NCBI RefSeq assembly: GCF_002798015.1
Contig: NZ_PGTZ01000007.1
Coordinates: 310,001 to 374,000, forward strand
DNA: 64,000 bases
Reading direction: 5' to 3'
From: Luteimicrobium subarcticum
GTDB lineage: Bacteria; Actinomycetota; Actinomycetes; Actinomycetales; Cellulomonadaceae
In this document: one piece after another, positions 44,089 through 51,990 of the stretch
How positions within the stretch are numbered: position 1 is the first letter of the stretch
How the letters are laid out: each line of letters begins with the position of its first letter
Position numbers and translations under genes: made by a program
The notes under the pieces: generated by a model
Seen by the model: only the letters and a program-made list of their open reading frames with translations
Told to the model about the DNA's origin: nothing
The model's database searches: none

Positions 44089-44690
44089 CGACCGCGCCCG
44101 GCGGCGCGGCCGTGGACGCGGCCGTCGGCGTGGTCGTGGCGCTGCTCGCGCTCGCCGCCCTCGCCCCCTGGCGCCCGGTCGCCCACCGTCGCGCACGCCG
44201 CCTGACGGACGCGACGACGCCCGGTGACGCCGCGGCCTGCGTGGGCGGCACCGCGTCGTGCGACACCGTCGTCGTGCTCGCCCTGCTCGCGGCAGCCGGT
44301 CGCACGGGCGTCGGGCTACCGCGAGCCCTCGAGGCGGTCGGGGCCGCGGTGCCCGGCCCCGACGGGGTCACGCTGCGCCGGGCCGCCGACCGCCTGGCCC
44401 TCGGGGCGTCGTGGACGGACGCGTGGGCGGACGCGCCGGGGCCCGGGCCCACCGGGCTCGTGGTCGCCGACGTGCTCGCGCCGTCCTGGGACCGTGGGGC
44501 CGCGCCGGGGCCCGCGCTGCGCGCCGCGGCCGAGCACCTGCGCCGAGAGCGGCGCGAGCACGCCGCGACAGCCGCCGGGCGCCTCGGGACGCGCCTCGTG
44601 CTCCCGCTCGGCCTGTGCTACCTGCCGGCGTTCGTGCTCGTCGGGATCGTGCCGGTGCTCGTCGCGTACGGCGCCGGGGCCTTGGGGTGA
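44085..44690 (+). CDS. tadC: TadC-like type II secretion F-domain membrane protein
   Basis: 201 aa. N-terminal hydrophobic helix (AVDAAVGVVVALLALAALAPW), a T2SSF core (VVVLALLAAAGRTGVGLPRALEAVG and LRAAAEHLRRERREHAATAAGRLGTRL), and a terminal helix pair (LVLPLGLCYLPAFVLVGIVPVL). Start ATG 44085 overlaps tadB by 4 bp. A 139-bp gap with a hairpin separates it from the pilin-like gene, so the secretion and pilin parts may be expressed at different levels. Confidence 0.85.
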   Translation: MTTAPGGAAVDAAVGVVVALLALAALAPWRPVAHRRARRLTDATTPGDAAACVGGTASCDTVVVLALLAAAGRTGVGLPRALEAVGAAVPGPDGVTLRRAADRLALGASWTDAWADAPGPGPTGLVVADVLAPSWDRGAAPGPALRAAAEHLRRERREHAATAAGRLGTRLVLPLGLCYLPAFVLVGIVPVLVAYGAGALG

Positions 44691-44791
44691 GGGTCGTGCA
44701 CCGGTCGGTCGTCCAGGGGCCGGCCCACAGCCCGCGGACGACTGCAGGGGCGGCGCGGCACGGGTCCGGGCAGGCGCGGCACGGTGTGCGT

Positions 44792-44814
44792 GGTGACGGC
44801 AGGGTGCCGTCACC
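44792..44814 (+). promoter_or_regulatory. Hairpin just before the pilin-gene ribosome-binding site
   Basis: Perfect 10-bp inverted repeat (44792-44801 with 44805-44814) and a GGG loop, directly followed by the GGAGGGGAG ribosome-binding site of the DUF4244 gene. It could stabilise a processed pilin mRNA or reduce read-through from tadC. Confidence 0.5.
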
Positions 44815-44829
44815 GGAGGGGAGACGACC

Positions 44830-45192
44830 ATGAGCATCCTGCTCAGCAAGGAAGACCGTCCGACGGCCACCCGGGGGCACGACGGGCACACCACGCGCGC
44901 CGCGCGTGGTGCCGGTCGCAGCGCGGACGCGACCGGTCCTGGCGCGGTCCGGACGGGCGCGGTCCGGACGGGAGCGGTCCGGACGGGAGCGGCGGGCGTG
45001 GTCCGACGTGCCCGAGGGCTCGCGGGCGCTTCGCGCCTCGCCGGTCGGGAGGCCGGGATGGCGACCGCCGAGTACGCGGTCGCGACGCTCGCGGCCGTGG
45101 GGTTCGCCGGCCTGCTGCTGGTGATCCTCAAGAGCGACGAGGTGCGCGGGATGCTGCTCGGCATCGTGAAGTCCGCGCTGTCGGTGGGCTGA
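44830..45192 (+). CDS. DUF4244 pilin-like protein of the Tad locus
   Basis: 120 aa. A basic N-terminal leader, longer than usual, ends before a class-III-pilin-like segment: GMATAEYAVATLAAVGFAGLLLVILK, with the Glu5-type residue and hydrophobic helix of Flp pilins; prepilin cleavage would fall after the AG before MATAEYA. The leader contains AVRTG repeated three times, encoded by three 15-bp direct repeats (44944-44988). Family DUF4244 (Rv3656c-like) is restricted to actinobacteria and is thought to be the major pilin. ATG 44830 has GGAGGGGAG upstream. Confidence 0.88.
   Translation: MSILLSKEDRPTATRGHDGHTTRAARGAGRSADATGPGAVRTGAVRTGAVRTGAAGVVRRARGLAGASRLAGREAGMATAEYAVATLAAVGFAGLLLVILKSDEVRGMLLGIVKSALSVG
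44944..44988 (+). repeat. Three tandem 15-bp repeats in the pilin-like gene
   Basis: Units at 44944-44958, 44959-44973 and 44974-44988 (GCGGTCCGGACGGGA, last base C in the first) encode AVRTG three times. The unit is a multiple of 3, so copy-number change keeps the frame. Confidence 0.85.
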
Positions 45193-45195
45193 GGC

Positions 45196-45537
45196 GTGCG
45201 CGACCGCGAGCGGGGCAGCGTCACCGCGGAGCTCGCGGTCGCGCTGCCCGCCGTCGTCCTCGTGCTGGTGGTGGTCCTCACCGTCGGGTCGGCGTCGTCC
45301 GCGCACCTGCGCGCGCTCGACGCGGCCCGCACCGGCGCCCGCGCCGCGGCGCTCGGGGACGACGACGCGGCCGTGGTCGCGGACGCCCGGCACGTCGCGG
45401 GTGCGGGGGCCGAGGTGTCGACGCGGCGGGACGCGGACTGGGTCACCGTCACGGTGACGGCGCCCGTCGTGGGCGGGTGGTCCGGCTTCGGGCCGCTGCG
45501 CGCGTCCGCGACCGCGTCGGCGCTGGTCGAGCCGTGA
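45196..45537 (+). CDS. TadE-family minor pilin-like protein
   Basis: 113 aa. A short charged N-terminus (RDRERGSVTAELAVALPAVV) with the Gly-Ser-x-x-x-Glu pattern of TadE pseudopilins, a hydrophobic helix, then an extracytoplasmic part. Matches Rv3655c-type proteins. Start GTG 45196, three bases after the DUF4244 stop. The stop overlaps the next GTG by 4 bp. Confidence 0.87.
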   Translation: MRDRERGSVTAELAVALPAVVLVLVVVLTVGSASSAHLRALDAARTGARAAALGDDDAAVVADARHVAGAGAEVSTRRDADWVTVTVTAPVVGGWSGFGPLRASATASALVEP

Positions 45538-45905
45538 GCGCCCGCAGCCGCGAGAACGGCTCCGGGACGGTGCTCGTCATCGGCCTGATCGCGGTCGAGC
45601 TGGCGCTCGCCGCGTTCCTCGCGGCGCTCGGCGCCGCGCAGGCCGCACGGTCGCAGGCGCAGACGACGGCCGACCTCGCGGCGCTCGCGGGAGCGACGGC
45701 GCTGCGGTCCGGGCACGACGCGTGCGCGGCCGCCGGACGAGTCGTGGCCCGGCACGGTGGGACCGTCGCCGAGTGCGTCGGCGAGGGGGACGGGGTCGTC
45801 CGGGTCGTCGTGCGGTGTCCCGTGGGCGGGGTGGCCGGAGCCTGGACCGGGGGACGCGACGCCGAGGCGGTCGCCCGGGCCGGCCCGCGCCCGCCCACCG
45901 CGTCG
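45534..45905 (+). pseudogene. Rv3654c/TadE-like gene without a normal stop codon (end uncertain)
   Basis: Recognisable for about 124 codons: NGSGTVLVIGLIAVELALAA opens a hydrophobic helix, QAQTTADLAALAGATALRSG is the block typical of these secreted TadE-like proteins, and DAEAVARAGP is where homologues end. No stop follows: this frame stays open to 50261, running antisense through the helicase and peptidase genes, which is not credible as a protein. The original stop appears lost by mutation, or the protein ends a short way into the convergent gene by an unseen event. Start GTG 45534 overlaps the previous gene by 4 bp. Confidence 0.6.
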
Positions 45906-45941
45906 ACACGGCTCGCGGGAGGTCTCCGGGCGCAGCCGTCG

Positions 45942-48656
45942 TCAGGCCGGTGGCGCCGCGGCGAGGACGACGTCGAGCAGACGGCGGGCACCGTCCTTGT
46001 CGAGGGGGTGGTTGAGGTTCCCGCACTTGGGCGACTGGACGCACCCGGGGCACCCGTCGGCGCACGGGCACGACGCGATGGCGTCGCGGGTCGCGCGCAG
46101 CCAGGTCGCGGCGAGGTGGAAGCCGCGCTCGGCGAACCCCGCGCCGCCCGCCAGGCCGTCGTGCACGAACACGGTCGCCTGCTCGGTGTCGACGTGCAGC
46201 GCGGTCGACAGGCCGCCGAGGTCCCAGCGGTCGCACGTCGCGAGCAGGGGCAGCAGGCCGATCGACGCGTGCTCGGCGGCGTGCAGGGCGCCCGGCACGG
46301 CCTCCTCGGTGAGCCCGGCTGCGTCGAGCACGGACGTCTCGACCGTCCACCAGACGGCCATGGTCGAGAGGTACCGCTCGGGCAGGTCGAGGTCCTCGTC
46401 GGACAGGATGCGCAGGTCCGGCAGGTGCCGGCGCTGGAAGCTCACCACCTGGCTCGACACCTCGACGGGACCGTACCCCCACGTGACGGACGGTCCCCAG
46501 GCACGCTCGTGCACCGGTTCGTCGGACGCGAGCCGCACCGTGGACGACGTGCGCGCCCACGTCCCGAAGTCGACCTGACGCTCCTCGACGAGCGCGACGG
46601 TGGGGTGCCCCGCGGCATCGTCGGTGGAGTCGGGGGAGCCGGTGGACCACCCGCCCTCCGACTCGAGCGCCCGGACCACGAACGTGCGCCCCTGGTGGAC
46701 GTACACGGCACCGGGGTGGACGGTCGAGTCCGCGGCGGCGGAGTCGACCGTCCCGAGCATCCGGCCGGTCGACTCCTCGACGACCCGGACGGACGGGCCG
46801 CCCGAGCCGCGCAGGTCCGCCATCGACGCGGCGGGCCGGGCGTGCGTCCAGTACCAGCCGGACGTGCGGCGCCGCAGCGCCCCGCGGTCCGACAGGACGT
46901 CGAGCAGCCCGCGCACGTGCCCGGCGTCGCCGAAGGTGTCGAGCTCGTCGGTGCGCAGCGGCAACTCGGCGGCTGCGGCGCACAGGTGCGGAGCGAGGAC
47001 GTACGGGTTCGCGGGGTCGAACACGGTCGCCTCGAGCGGGGCGTCGAGCACCGCCTCGGGGTGGTGGACGAGGTACGTGTCGAGCGGGTCCTCCCGGGCG
47101 ACGAACGCGACGAGCCCCTCGGCGCCCGCCCGCCCCGCACGACCCGCCTGCTGCCACAGGGAGGTGCGTGTGCCCGGCCAGCCGGCGACGAGCACCGCGT
47201 CGAGGCCCGACACGTCGATGCCGAGCTCGAGCGCGTTCGTCGTGGCGAGCCCGCGGACGGCACCCGACCGCAGCCCGGCCTCGAGCTCGCGCCGCTCCTC
47301 GGGCAGGTACCCGCCGCGGTACGCGGCGACGGTCGCGGCGAGCTCGGCCGACACGTGCCGCAGGTGGTCCTGCGTCGCGAGCGCGACCGACTCCGCGCCG
47401 CGGCGCGAGCGCGTGAACGCCAAGGTCCGCGCGCCCGACGCGACGAGGTCCGCGAGCAGGTGTGCCGCCTCGGCGGTCGCCGACCGGCGCGCACGCTCGG
47501 GGGCGTCGCCCACGACGGCGGGGCCGTCGGGCTCGTCGACGAGCCCGAGGTCGTCGTGGGCGGTCGGGTCGACGAGGAGCGCGTCGGCGAGCGCGGCCCA
47601 GTCATCGTCCGCGCTCTGCGCCGGACCGCCCGCGCTCCGCGTCCGACGGACCGCACCGGCGGTCCCCGCCGCGCGGGCGGCGGCGACCTCGGGCGGCTCG
47701 ACGCCCTCGAGCTCGGGCGGCTCCCACAGGACGAACGTCTTGCGCCCGGCGGGCGAGGTGTCGTCGGCGACCGTCACGACGTCGTCCGGGTCGACGCCCA
47801 CCAGCCGCCCGACGGTGCCGGCCGGGTCCGCGGACGTCGCCGACGCGACGACGAACGTGGGCGCAGGCCGCCCGGTGGCACGGTGGTGGTCGGCGAGCCG
47901 CCGCAGCCGTCGCAGCACGAGTGCGACGTGCGCCCCGAACACGCCCCGGTACGCGTGCCCCTCGTCGACCACGACGTACCGCAGCGACGCGAGCAGCCGG
48001 GACCAGCGGCGGTGGTCGGGCAGCAGCGTGTAGTGCAGGAAGTCCGGGTTCGTGAGCACGACGTCGGCGTGGTCGCGCACCCAGCGGCGCTCGTCCTGGG
48101 AGGCGTCGCCGTCGCACGTCGCGACGCGCACGGCGTCCCGCCCGCGGTCGACGCCCGACGCCGCGAGCAGGCGCTGCAACGCGGAGAGCTGGTCGGCGGC
48201 GAGCGCCTTCGTCGGGCACAGGTACAGGACGGCGCCGCGCCCGCGTCCGCCCGGCCCGGCGGCGCGCACCGTCTCGATGCGGCCGGCGTCGAACGTGTCG
48301 GCGGCCCGGCGCGCGGCGACGTCGTCGCGCACCGACGTCAGCGCGGGCAGCCAGAACGCGAGCGACTTGCCCGACCCGGTGGAGGTCGCGAGCGCGACGT
48401 GCCGCCCCGCCCACGCCGCCTCGGCGGCGACGGCCTGGTGCTCCCACGGCTCGGCGACGCCGAGCGCGCGGTATCCGGCGACGAGCGCGGGGTCGGCCCA
48501 CACGGGCCACGGGCGGTGCCGCGCGTCGCGCGCGGGCAGGACGCGCACGTGCCGCAGGCTGTCGGCCCGCCCACGCCCGGTGAGCAGGACGTCGAGCAGC
48601 GGGCTGGGCTCGTCGTCCCGCCCGCCGTGCGGGCCACGCGCGGCCGGCACGCTCAC
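45942..48656 (-). CDS. DUF1998 superfamily-2 DNA helicase (MrfA/SftH-like)
   Basis: 904 aa. DEAD/H motor motifs: ATSTGSGKSLAFWLP, CPTKALAADQ, VVVDEGHAYRG, ASATSADPAG, and in domain 2 TNALELGIDVSGLDAVLVAGWPG and QQAGRAGRAG. The C-terminal DUF1998 domain ends with a four-Cys metal site, CPCADGCPGC and KCGNLNHPLD. Mycobacterial SftH and Bacillus MrfA share this layout; MrfA repairs mitomycin C adducts, so a DNA-repair role is likely. GTG 48656 overlaps the stop of the upstream M18 gene (GTGA). Its 3' end meets the Tad locus without a gap. Confidence 0.93.
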   Translation of the reverse strand: MSVPAARGPHGGRDDEPSPLLDVLLTGRGRADSLRHVRVLPARDARHRPWPVWADPALVAGYRALGVAEPWEHQAVAAEAAWAGRHVALATSTGSGKSLAFWLPALTSVRDDVAARRAADTFDAGRIETVRAAGPGGRGRGAVLYLCPTKALAADQLSALQRLLAASGVDRGRDAVRVATCDGDASQDERRWVRDHADVVLTNPDFLHYTLLPDHRRWSRLLASLRYVVVDEGHAYRGVFGAHVALVLRRLRRLADHHRATGRPAPTFVVASATSADPAGTVGRLVGVDPDDVVTVADDTSPAGRKTFVLWEPPELEGVEPPEVAAARAAGTAGAVRRTRSAGGPAQSADDDWAALADALLVDPTAHDDLGLVDEPDGPAVVGDAPERARRSATAEAAHLLADLVASGARTLAFTRSRRGAESVALATQDHLRHVSAELAATVAAYRGGYLPEERRELEAGLRSGAVRGLATTNALELGIDVSGLDAVLVAGWPGTRTSLWQQAGRAGRAGAEGLVAFVAREDPLDTYLVHHPEAVLDAPLEATVFDPANPYVLAPHLCAAAAELPLRTDELDTFGDAGHVRGLLDVLSDRGALRRRTSGWYWTHARPAASMADLRGSGGPSVRVVEESTGRMLGTVDSAAADSTVHPGAVYVHQGRTFVVRALESEGGWSTGSPDSTDDAAGHPTVALVEERQVDFGTWARTSSTVRLASDEPVHERAWGPSVTWGYGPVEVSSQVVSFQRRHLPDLRILSDEDLDLPERYLSTMAVWWTVETSVLDAAGLTEEAVPGALHAAEHASIGLLPLLATCDRWDLGGLSTALHVDTEQATVFVHDGLAGGAGFAERGFHLAATWLRATRDAIASCPCADGCPGCVQSPKCGNLNHPLDKDGARRLLDVVLAAAPPA

Positions 48657-50047
48657 CCGAGGAGCGCGGCGCGCATCGCGCGGCTCAGGTACCAGGGGTC
48701 GACGACGGCGGTGAGCTCGCGCGCCGAGTGCATCGAGAGGATCGCCGCGCCGACGTCCACGGTGCGCAGGCCCAGCCGGGTCGCCGTGATCGGGCCGATC
48801 GTGGAGCCGCACGGGATCGCGTTGTTCGACACGAACGCCTGGCTGGGGACGCCGGCCGCCGCGCACGCCGCCTCCCACGCGGCGATGCCGACGGCGTCCG
48901 ACGCGTACCGCTGGTTCGCGTTGATCTTGAGGATCGGCCCGCCTCCTGCGACGGGGTGGTTCGCCGGGTCGTGCCGCTCGGCGTGGTTCGGGTGCACGCT
49001 GTGGCCGACGTCGCTCGACACGACGAGGGAGGCGGCGCGGGCCCGGCGCACGTCCTCCGCGGACGCGCCCAGCCCCGCCTGGACGCGGTCGAGCACGTCC
49101 TCGAGGAACGGCCCGGCGGCCCCGGAGCGCGACGACGACCCGATCTCCTCGTGGTCGAACGCGGCGAGCACCGCGATGCGATCCGCGGCGTGGTCCGGAC
49201 CGGCGCCCGCGTGCGCGAGGAGCGCGACGAGCCCCGCGTGCACGGACAGCAGGTTGTCGAGCCGCCCCGACGCGAGGAGTGCGCCACCCGCCCCGAAGGT
49301 GCGCGGCGCCTGCGTGTCCGCGACCGCGAGGTCGTACCCGAGCACGTCGTCCGGGTCGACGGTGGCGTCGGCGCCGACGACCCCGCGGACGACCTCCGCC
49401 AGGACGTCGTGCTCGCGCGGGTCGCCGAGGCCCCACACGGGCTGCGTGTGCCGCTGCTTGTCGAGCGCGAGCGAGTCGTTGACGCTCCGGTCGAGGTGGA
49501 TCGCGAGGTGCGGCACGCGCAGCATCGGGCCGGTGCGCACCAACAGCTCGCGGGTGCCCCGTGGTCGGCCGCCGACCTGTCCGGCGCGGTCGCGCACCAC
49601 GACACGACCCGCGAGCTCGAGCTCACGGTCGAGCCACGACGCGAGCACCGGGCCGCCGTACACCTCGACGCCGGCCTGGAGCCAGCCGTGCGCCCCGGTC
49701 GTCGGGCGGGGCTTGAGCCGGAACCCGGGCGAGTCGGTGTGCGCGCCCAGCACCGTCACGGGCGTCGTCGGGGACGCACCGTCGGGGACGACCCACGCGA
49801 TCACGGACCCGTCGCGCACGACGACGAACCGCCCCGGGCCGCCGGGCCACGCGTCCGTCTCGGCGAGCCGGACGAACCCGGCCCCTGTGACGCGCCGGGC
49901 GACCTCCTCGGCCGCGTGGAACGACGACGGGGACGCCTCGACGAAGCGCGCGAGGTCGTCGGCGTGCTCGCGCGCGGCGGTCGGGACGGCGCTCGGGTCG
50001 GTGCTCGGGGTGCTCGGGGTGCTCTGCGGCTTCACGCCCTCCATCAT
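48653..50047 (-). CDS. M18 family aminopeptidase
   Basis: 464-aa metallo-aminopeptidase (aspartyl-aminopeptidase-like) that trims N-terminal residues in the cytoplasm. Zinc ligands and active site: GAHTDSPGFRLKP, DNLLSVHAGL, FDHEEIGSSS, SSDVGHSVHPNH, and a C-terminal histidine in LSMHSARE. Full length. ATG 50047 overlaps the TGA of the preceding gene; a second ATG at 50044 is possible. It is coupled to the helicase downstream, a pairing that may be just operon packing. Confidence 0.94.
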   Translation of the reverse strand: MMEGVKPQSTPSTPSTDPSAVPTAAREHADDLARFVEASPSSFHAAEEVARRVTGAGFVRLAETDAWPGGPGRFVVVRDGSVIAWVVPDGASPTTPVTVLGAHTDSPGFRLKPRPTTGAHGWLQAGVEVYGGPVLASWLDRELELAGRVVVRDRAGQVGGRPRGTRELLVRTGPMLRVPHLAIHLDRSVNDSLALDKQRHTQPVWGLGDPREHDVLAEVVRGVVGADATVDPDDVLGYDLAVADTQAPRTFGAGGALLASGRLDNLLSVHAGLVALLAHAGAGPDHAADRIAVLAAFDHEEIGSSSRSGAAGPFLEDVLDRVQAGLGASAEDVRRARAASLVVSSDVGHSVHPNHAERHDPANHPVAGGGPILKINANQRYASDAVGIAAWEAACAAAGVPSQAFVSNNAIPCGSTIGPITATRLGLRTVDVGAAILSMHSARELTAVVDPWYLSRAMRAALLG

Positions 50048-51723
50048 CGCCCAGCGACGGTGGCGTCCGCCGACGGCAGCGGCTCGACCCGGTGGTCGGC
50101 CGTCACCAGGACCGTGGTGGCGTCGTCGGTCCCGAGGTACCACTTCGCCACGCCCACGTCGTAGTTCGCGATGTACCGCGCATACGGGACGACCTGGTAG
50201 ACGCCCGGCTCGAGCGGGAACGGGTGCTCGCCACCGGGCGCCGAGCGGCAGTAGTCGGTGACGTCCCACCGCGGGATCGGGAGGGCGAGCGTCCCGCCCG
50301 GTGCGATCCGTCGCAGCCCGGGCTGCTGGTCGTCCGCCCCCACCCCGACGACGCGCCCGTCCTGCACCCAGAGCGCGACGGCGTGCGCGGGGCCACCGAG
50401 CGAGAGGGGCTTGTCGCCGTCGTTGCGCACGACGACGTCCAGCCCGGACCCGGACGCGCGGACCCGCACGGTGCTGAGCCCGTCGACGTCGACGTCGGCG
50501 GTCCGGACGACCAGGTCCGTGACGCTCTCGCCGCACGCGAGCGGCGAGCCGGCGAGCCACTCCGGCTGCGCGCCGTCCGGCACGGTCGAGATCACCGTGA
50601 CGCCGACGGGCTCCGACACGAGGCGCTGCTGCCGTCCTTCGGTGTCGGTCACGGTCGAGCTCACGACCGCCTGGTAGGGGCCCGCCGGCATCGGGTCGCC
50701 CGTGGCGCAGGACGCGAACCGCACCGTGGTCCGGGCGGTCCCCGTCCCCGGACGGCCTGCCTTCGTGTCGGACGTCGCGCCTTCCGTCGCGCCGGACGGC
50801 TCGACCCGGTTGCCGAGCCCGACGACCCGGTCGCCGCTGGTCAGCCAGACCGACGGCGCCAGGTCGCCCGCGCGTACCGGGAAGGAGCCGCTCGCGACGC
50901 GGTACGACGCCGTCCAGGTGCCGCCGGAGACGACGGTGTCGCGCACCGGGTCGAGCGTGACGGGGACGAGCGGGTCCTTGTCGAGGCCGAGCCGCGCGGG
51001 GCACAGGGGGCCCGCGTCCGGGGCGGCGACGGCGGGCGGGCCGTCGTCGCGCAGCAGCGGAAGGCACAGCGCGCCGGCGACGAGCGCGACGGCCGCGCCG
51101 ACGGCCACCGCGCGCAGCAGCCGGGCGCGGCGGCGCGCACGGACCCGGGCGACGAGGTCGGGGGTGCGCTCGCGCGGGGGCCGGGGTGGCGTGAGGGGCC
51201 GCGTCGCCCGGGGGCGCGGCCGGCGAGCCGGAGGGGGCGGGGCGAGCCGCTCCGCCGCCGGGCCGGCCGGGGTGGTGGCCGGGCCCACGTCCCGCAGGGC
51301 GGCGAGGTCCCGCTCGGCGTCCTCGTCGAGGGGGACGAGGTCCTCGATCTCACGCTGGACCGCGTCGGCGAGCTCGTCGACGTGCGAGCCGACGACGATC
51401 CGGACGCCCGGGGACCGGTCCGGCGGCGGTCCGGCGGTCCGTGCGCGGTGCACGAAGACCGTGACGATCGCGTCGTCGAACACCCGCTCGACGACGGCGG
51501 GGTCGAGCACCGGCGGCGCGTCCTCGGACTCGTCGTCCGGCGGGTCGTCCGGGTTGCGGTGACCGGCGTCCGCGGGGAGCGCGGGGACCGAGGGGTCGGT
51601 CGCGTCCGTCGGCCCGGGGGCGCCCGGGAAGACGGGCGCCACGGACAGGCGGTCGGCGGCGACCTGCTGCAGGTCGTCGCCGCGCTGCTCGACCACGTCG
51701 CGCAGGTCGTCCTGCCAGCCCAT
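50044..51723 (-). CDS. Single-pass membrane protein of unknown function
   Basis: 559 aa. About 210 N-terminal residues are acidic then Pro/Arg-rich and predicted cytoplasmic (PPPPARRPRPRATRPLTPPRP), then one membrane segment (LLRAVAVGAAVALVAGALCLPLL), and about 320 extracytoplasmic residues with beta-rich, Ig-like character and several cysteines (LCPARLG, ASCATGD, LACGESV, TDYCRSA). No catalytic motif recognised. This layout resembles anti-sigma-like or envelope proteins, but there is no sigma factor nearby. Start ATG 51723. It is coupled to the M18 gene and divergent from hppA. Confidence 0.75.
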   Translation of the reverse strand: MGWQDDLRDVVEQRGDDLQQVAADRLSVAPVFPGAPGPTDATDPSVPALPADAGHRNPDDPPDDESEDAPPVLDPAVVERVFDDAIVTVFVHRARTAGPPPDRSPGVRIVVGSHVDELADAVQREIEDLVPLDEDAERDLAALRDVGPATTPAGPAAERLAPPPPARRPRPRATRPLTPPRPPRERTPDLVARVRARRRARLLRAVAVGAAVALVAGALCLPLLRDDGPPAVAAPDAGPLCPARLGLDKDPLVPVTLDPVRDTVVSGGTWTASYRVASGSFPVRAGDLAPSVWLTSGDRVVGLGNRVEPSGATEGATSDTKAGRPGTGTARTTVRFASCATGDPMPAGPYQAVVSSTVTDTEGRQQRLVSEPVGVTVISTVPDGAQPEWLAGSPLACGESVTDLVVRTADVDVDGLSTVRVRASGSGLDVVVRNDGDKPLSLGGPAHAVALWVQDGRVVGVGADDQQPGLRRIAPGGTLALPIPRWDVTDYCRSAPGGEHPFPLEPGVYQVVPYARYIANYDVGVAKWYLGTDDATTVLVTADHRVEPLPSADATVAGR

Positions 51724-51874
51724 GGGCACCTCCCGTGCGCCGCCGGTCAGGAGCGACGCACACTCCTGATCGTGCGCGCGTCGGCCGCGCCGTGCAGCGC
51801 CGGTGCGGGTCACGGGAAGGATTCCACCCGGCGCGGCGACTCGCCCGGCCGGAGGACACCCCGGCGGAGACCTG

Positions 51875-51902
51875 TTACCGCTCCTGCCCTTCTGCGTACA
51901 CT
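51875..51902 (+). promoter_or_regulatory. Candidate hppA promoter
   Basis: TACACT (51897-51902) with TTACCG 16 bp upstream (51875-51880). The -10 is a good match to the actinobacterial consensus; the -35 is weak. Transcription would leave a leader of about 80 nt. Confidence 0.4.
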
Positions 51903-51952
51903 CGCCACATCGCGGGGGCGACGAGGCTCCCGCAGGCACGCTCCGGCAGGTC

Positions 51953-51981
51953 TTGACGACTGCGGCGACTGCTTTCGTCAA
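51953..51981 (+). promoter_or_regulatory. Hairpin touching the hppA ribosome-binding site
   Basis: TTGACGA (51953-51959) is complementary to TCGTCAA (51975-51981), whose last two bases are the first of the AAGGAGG ribosome-binding site. The stem could expose or hide translation initiation. Confidence 0.4.
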
Positions 51982-51990
51982 GGAGGACGA

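Noticed and set aside
44784-50261. Plus-strand open frame of 1825 codons across the end of the Tad locus and the helicase and M18 genes
   Set aside because: Only the part from 45534 to about 45905 has homologue-like sequence; the rest is antisense shadow.
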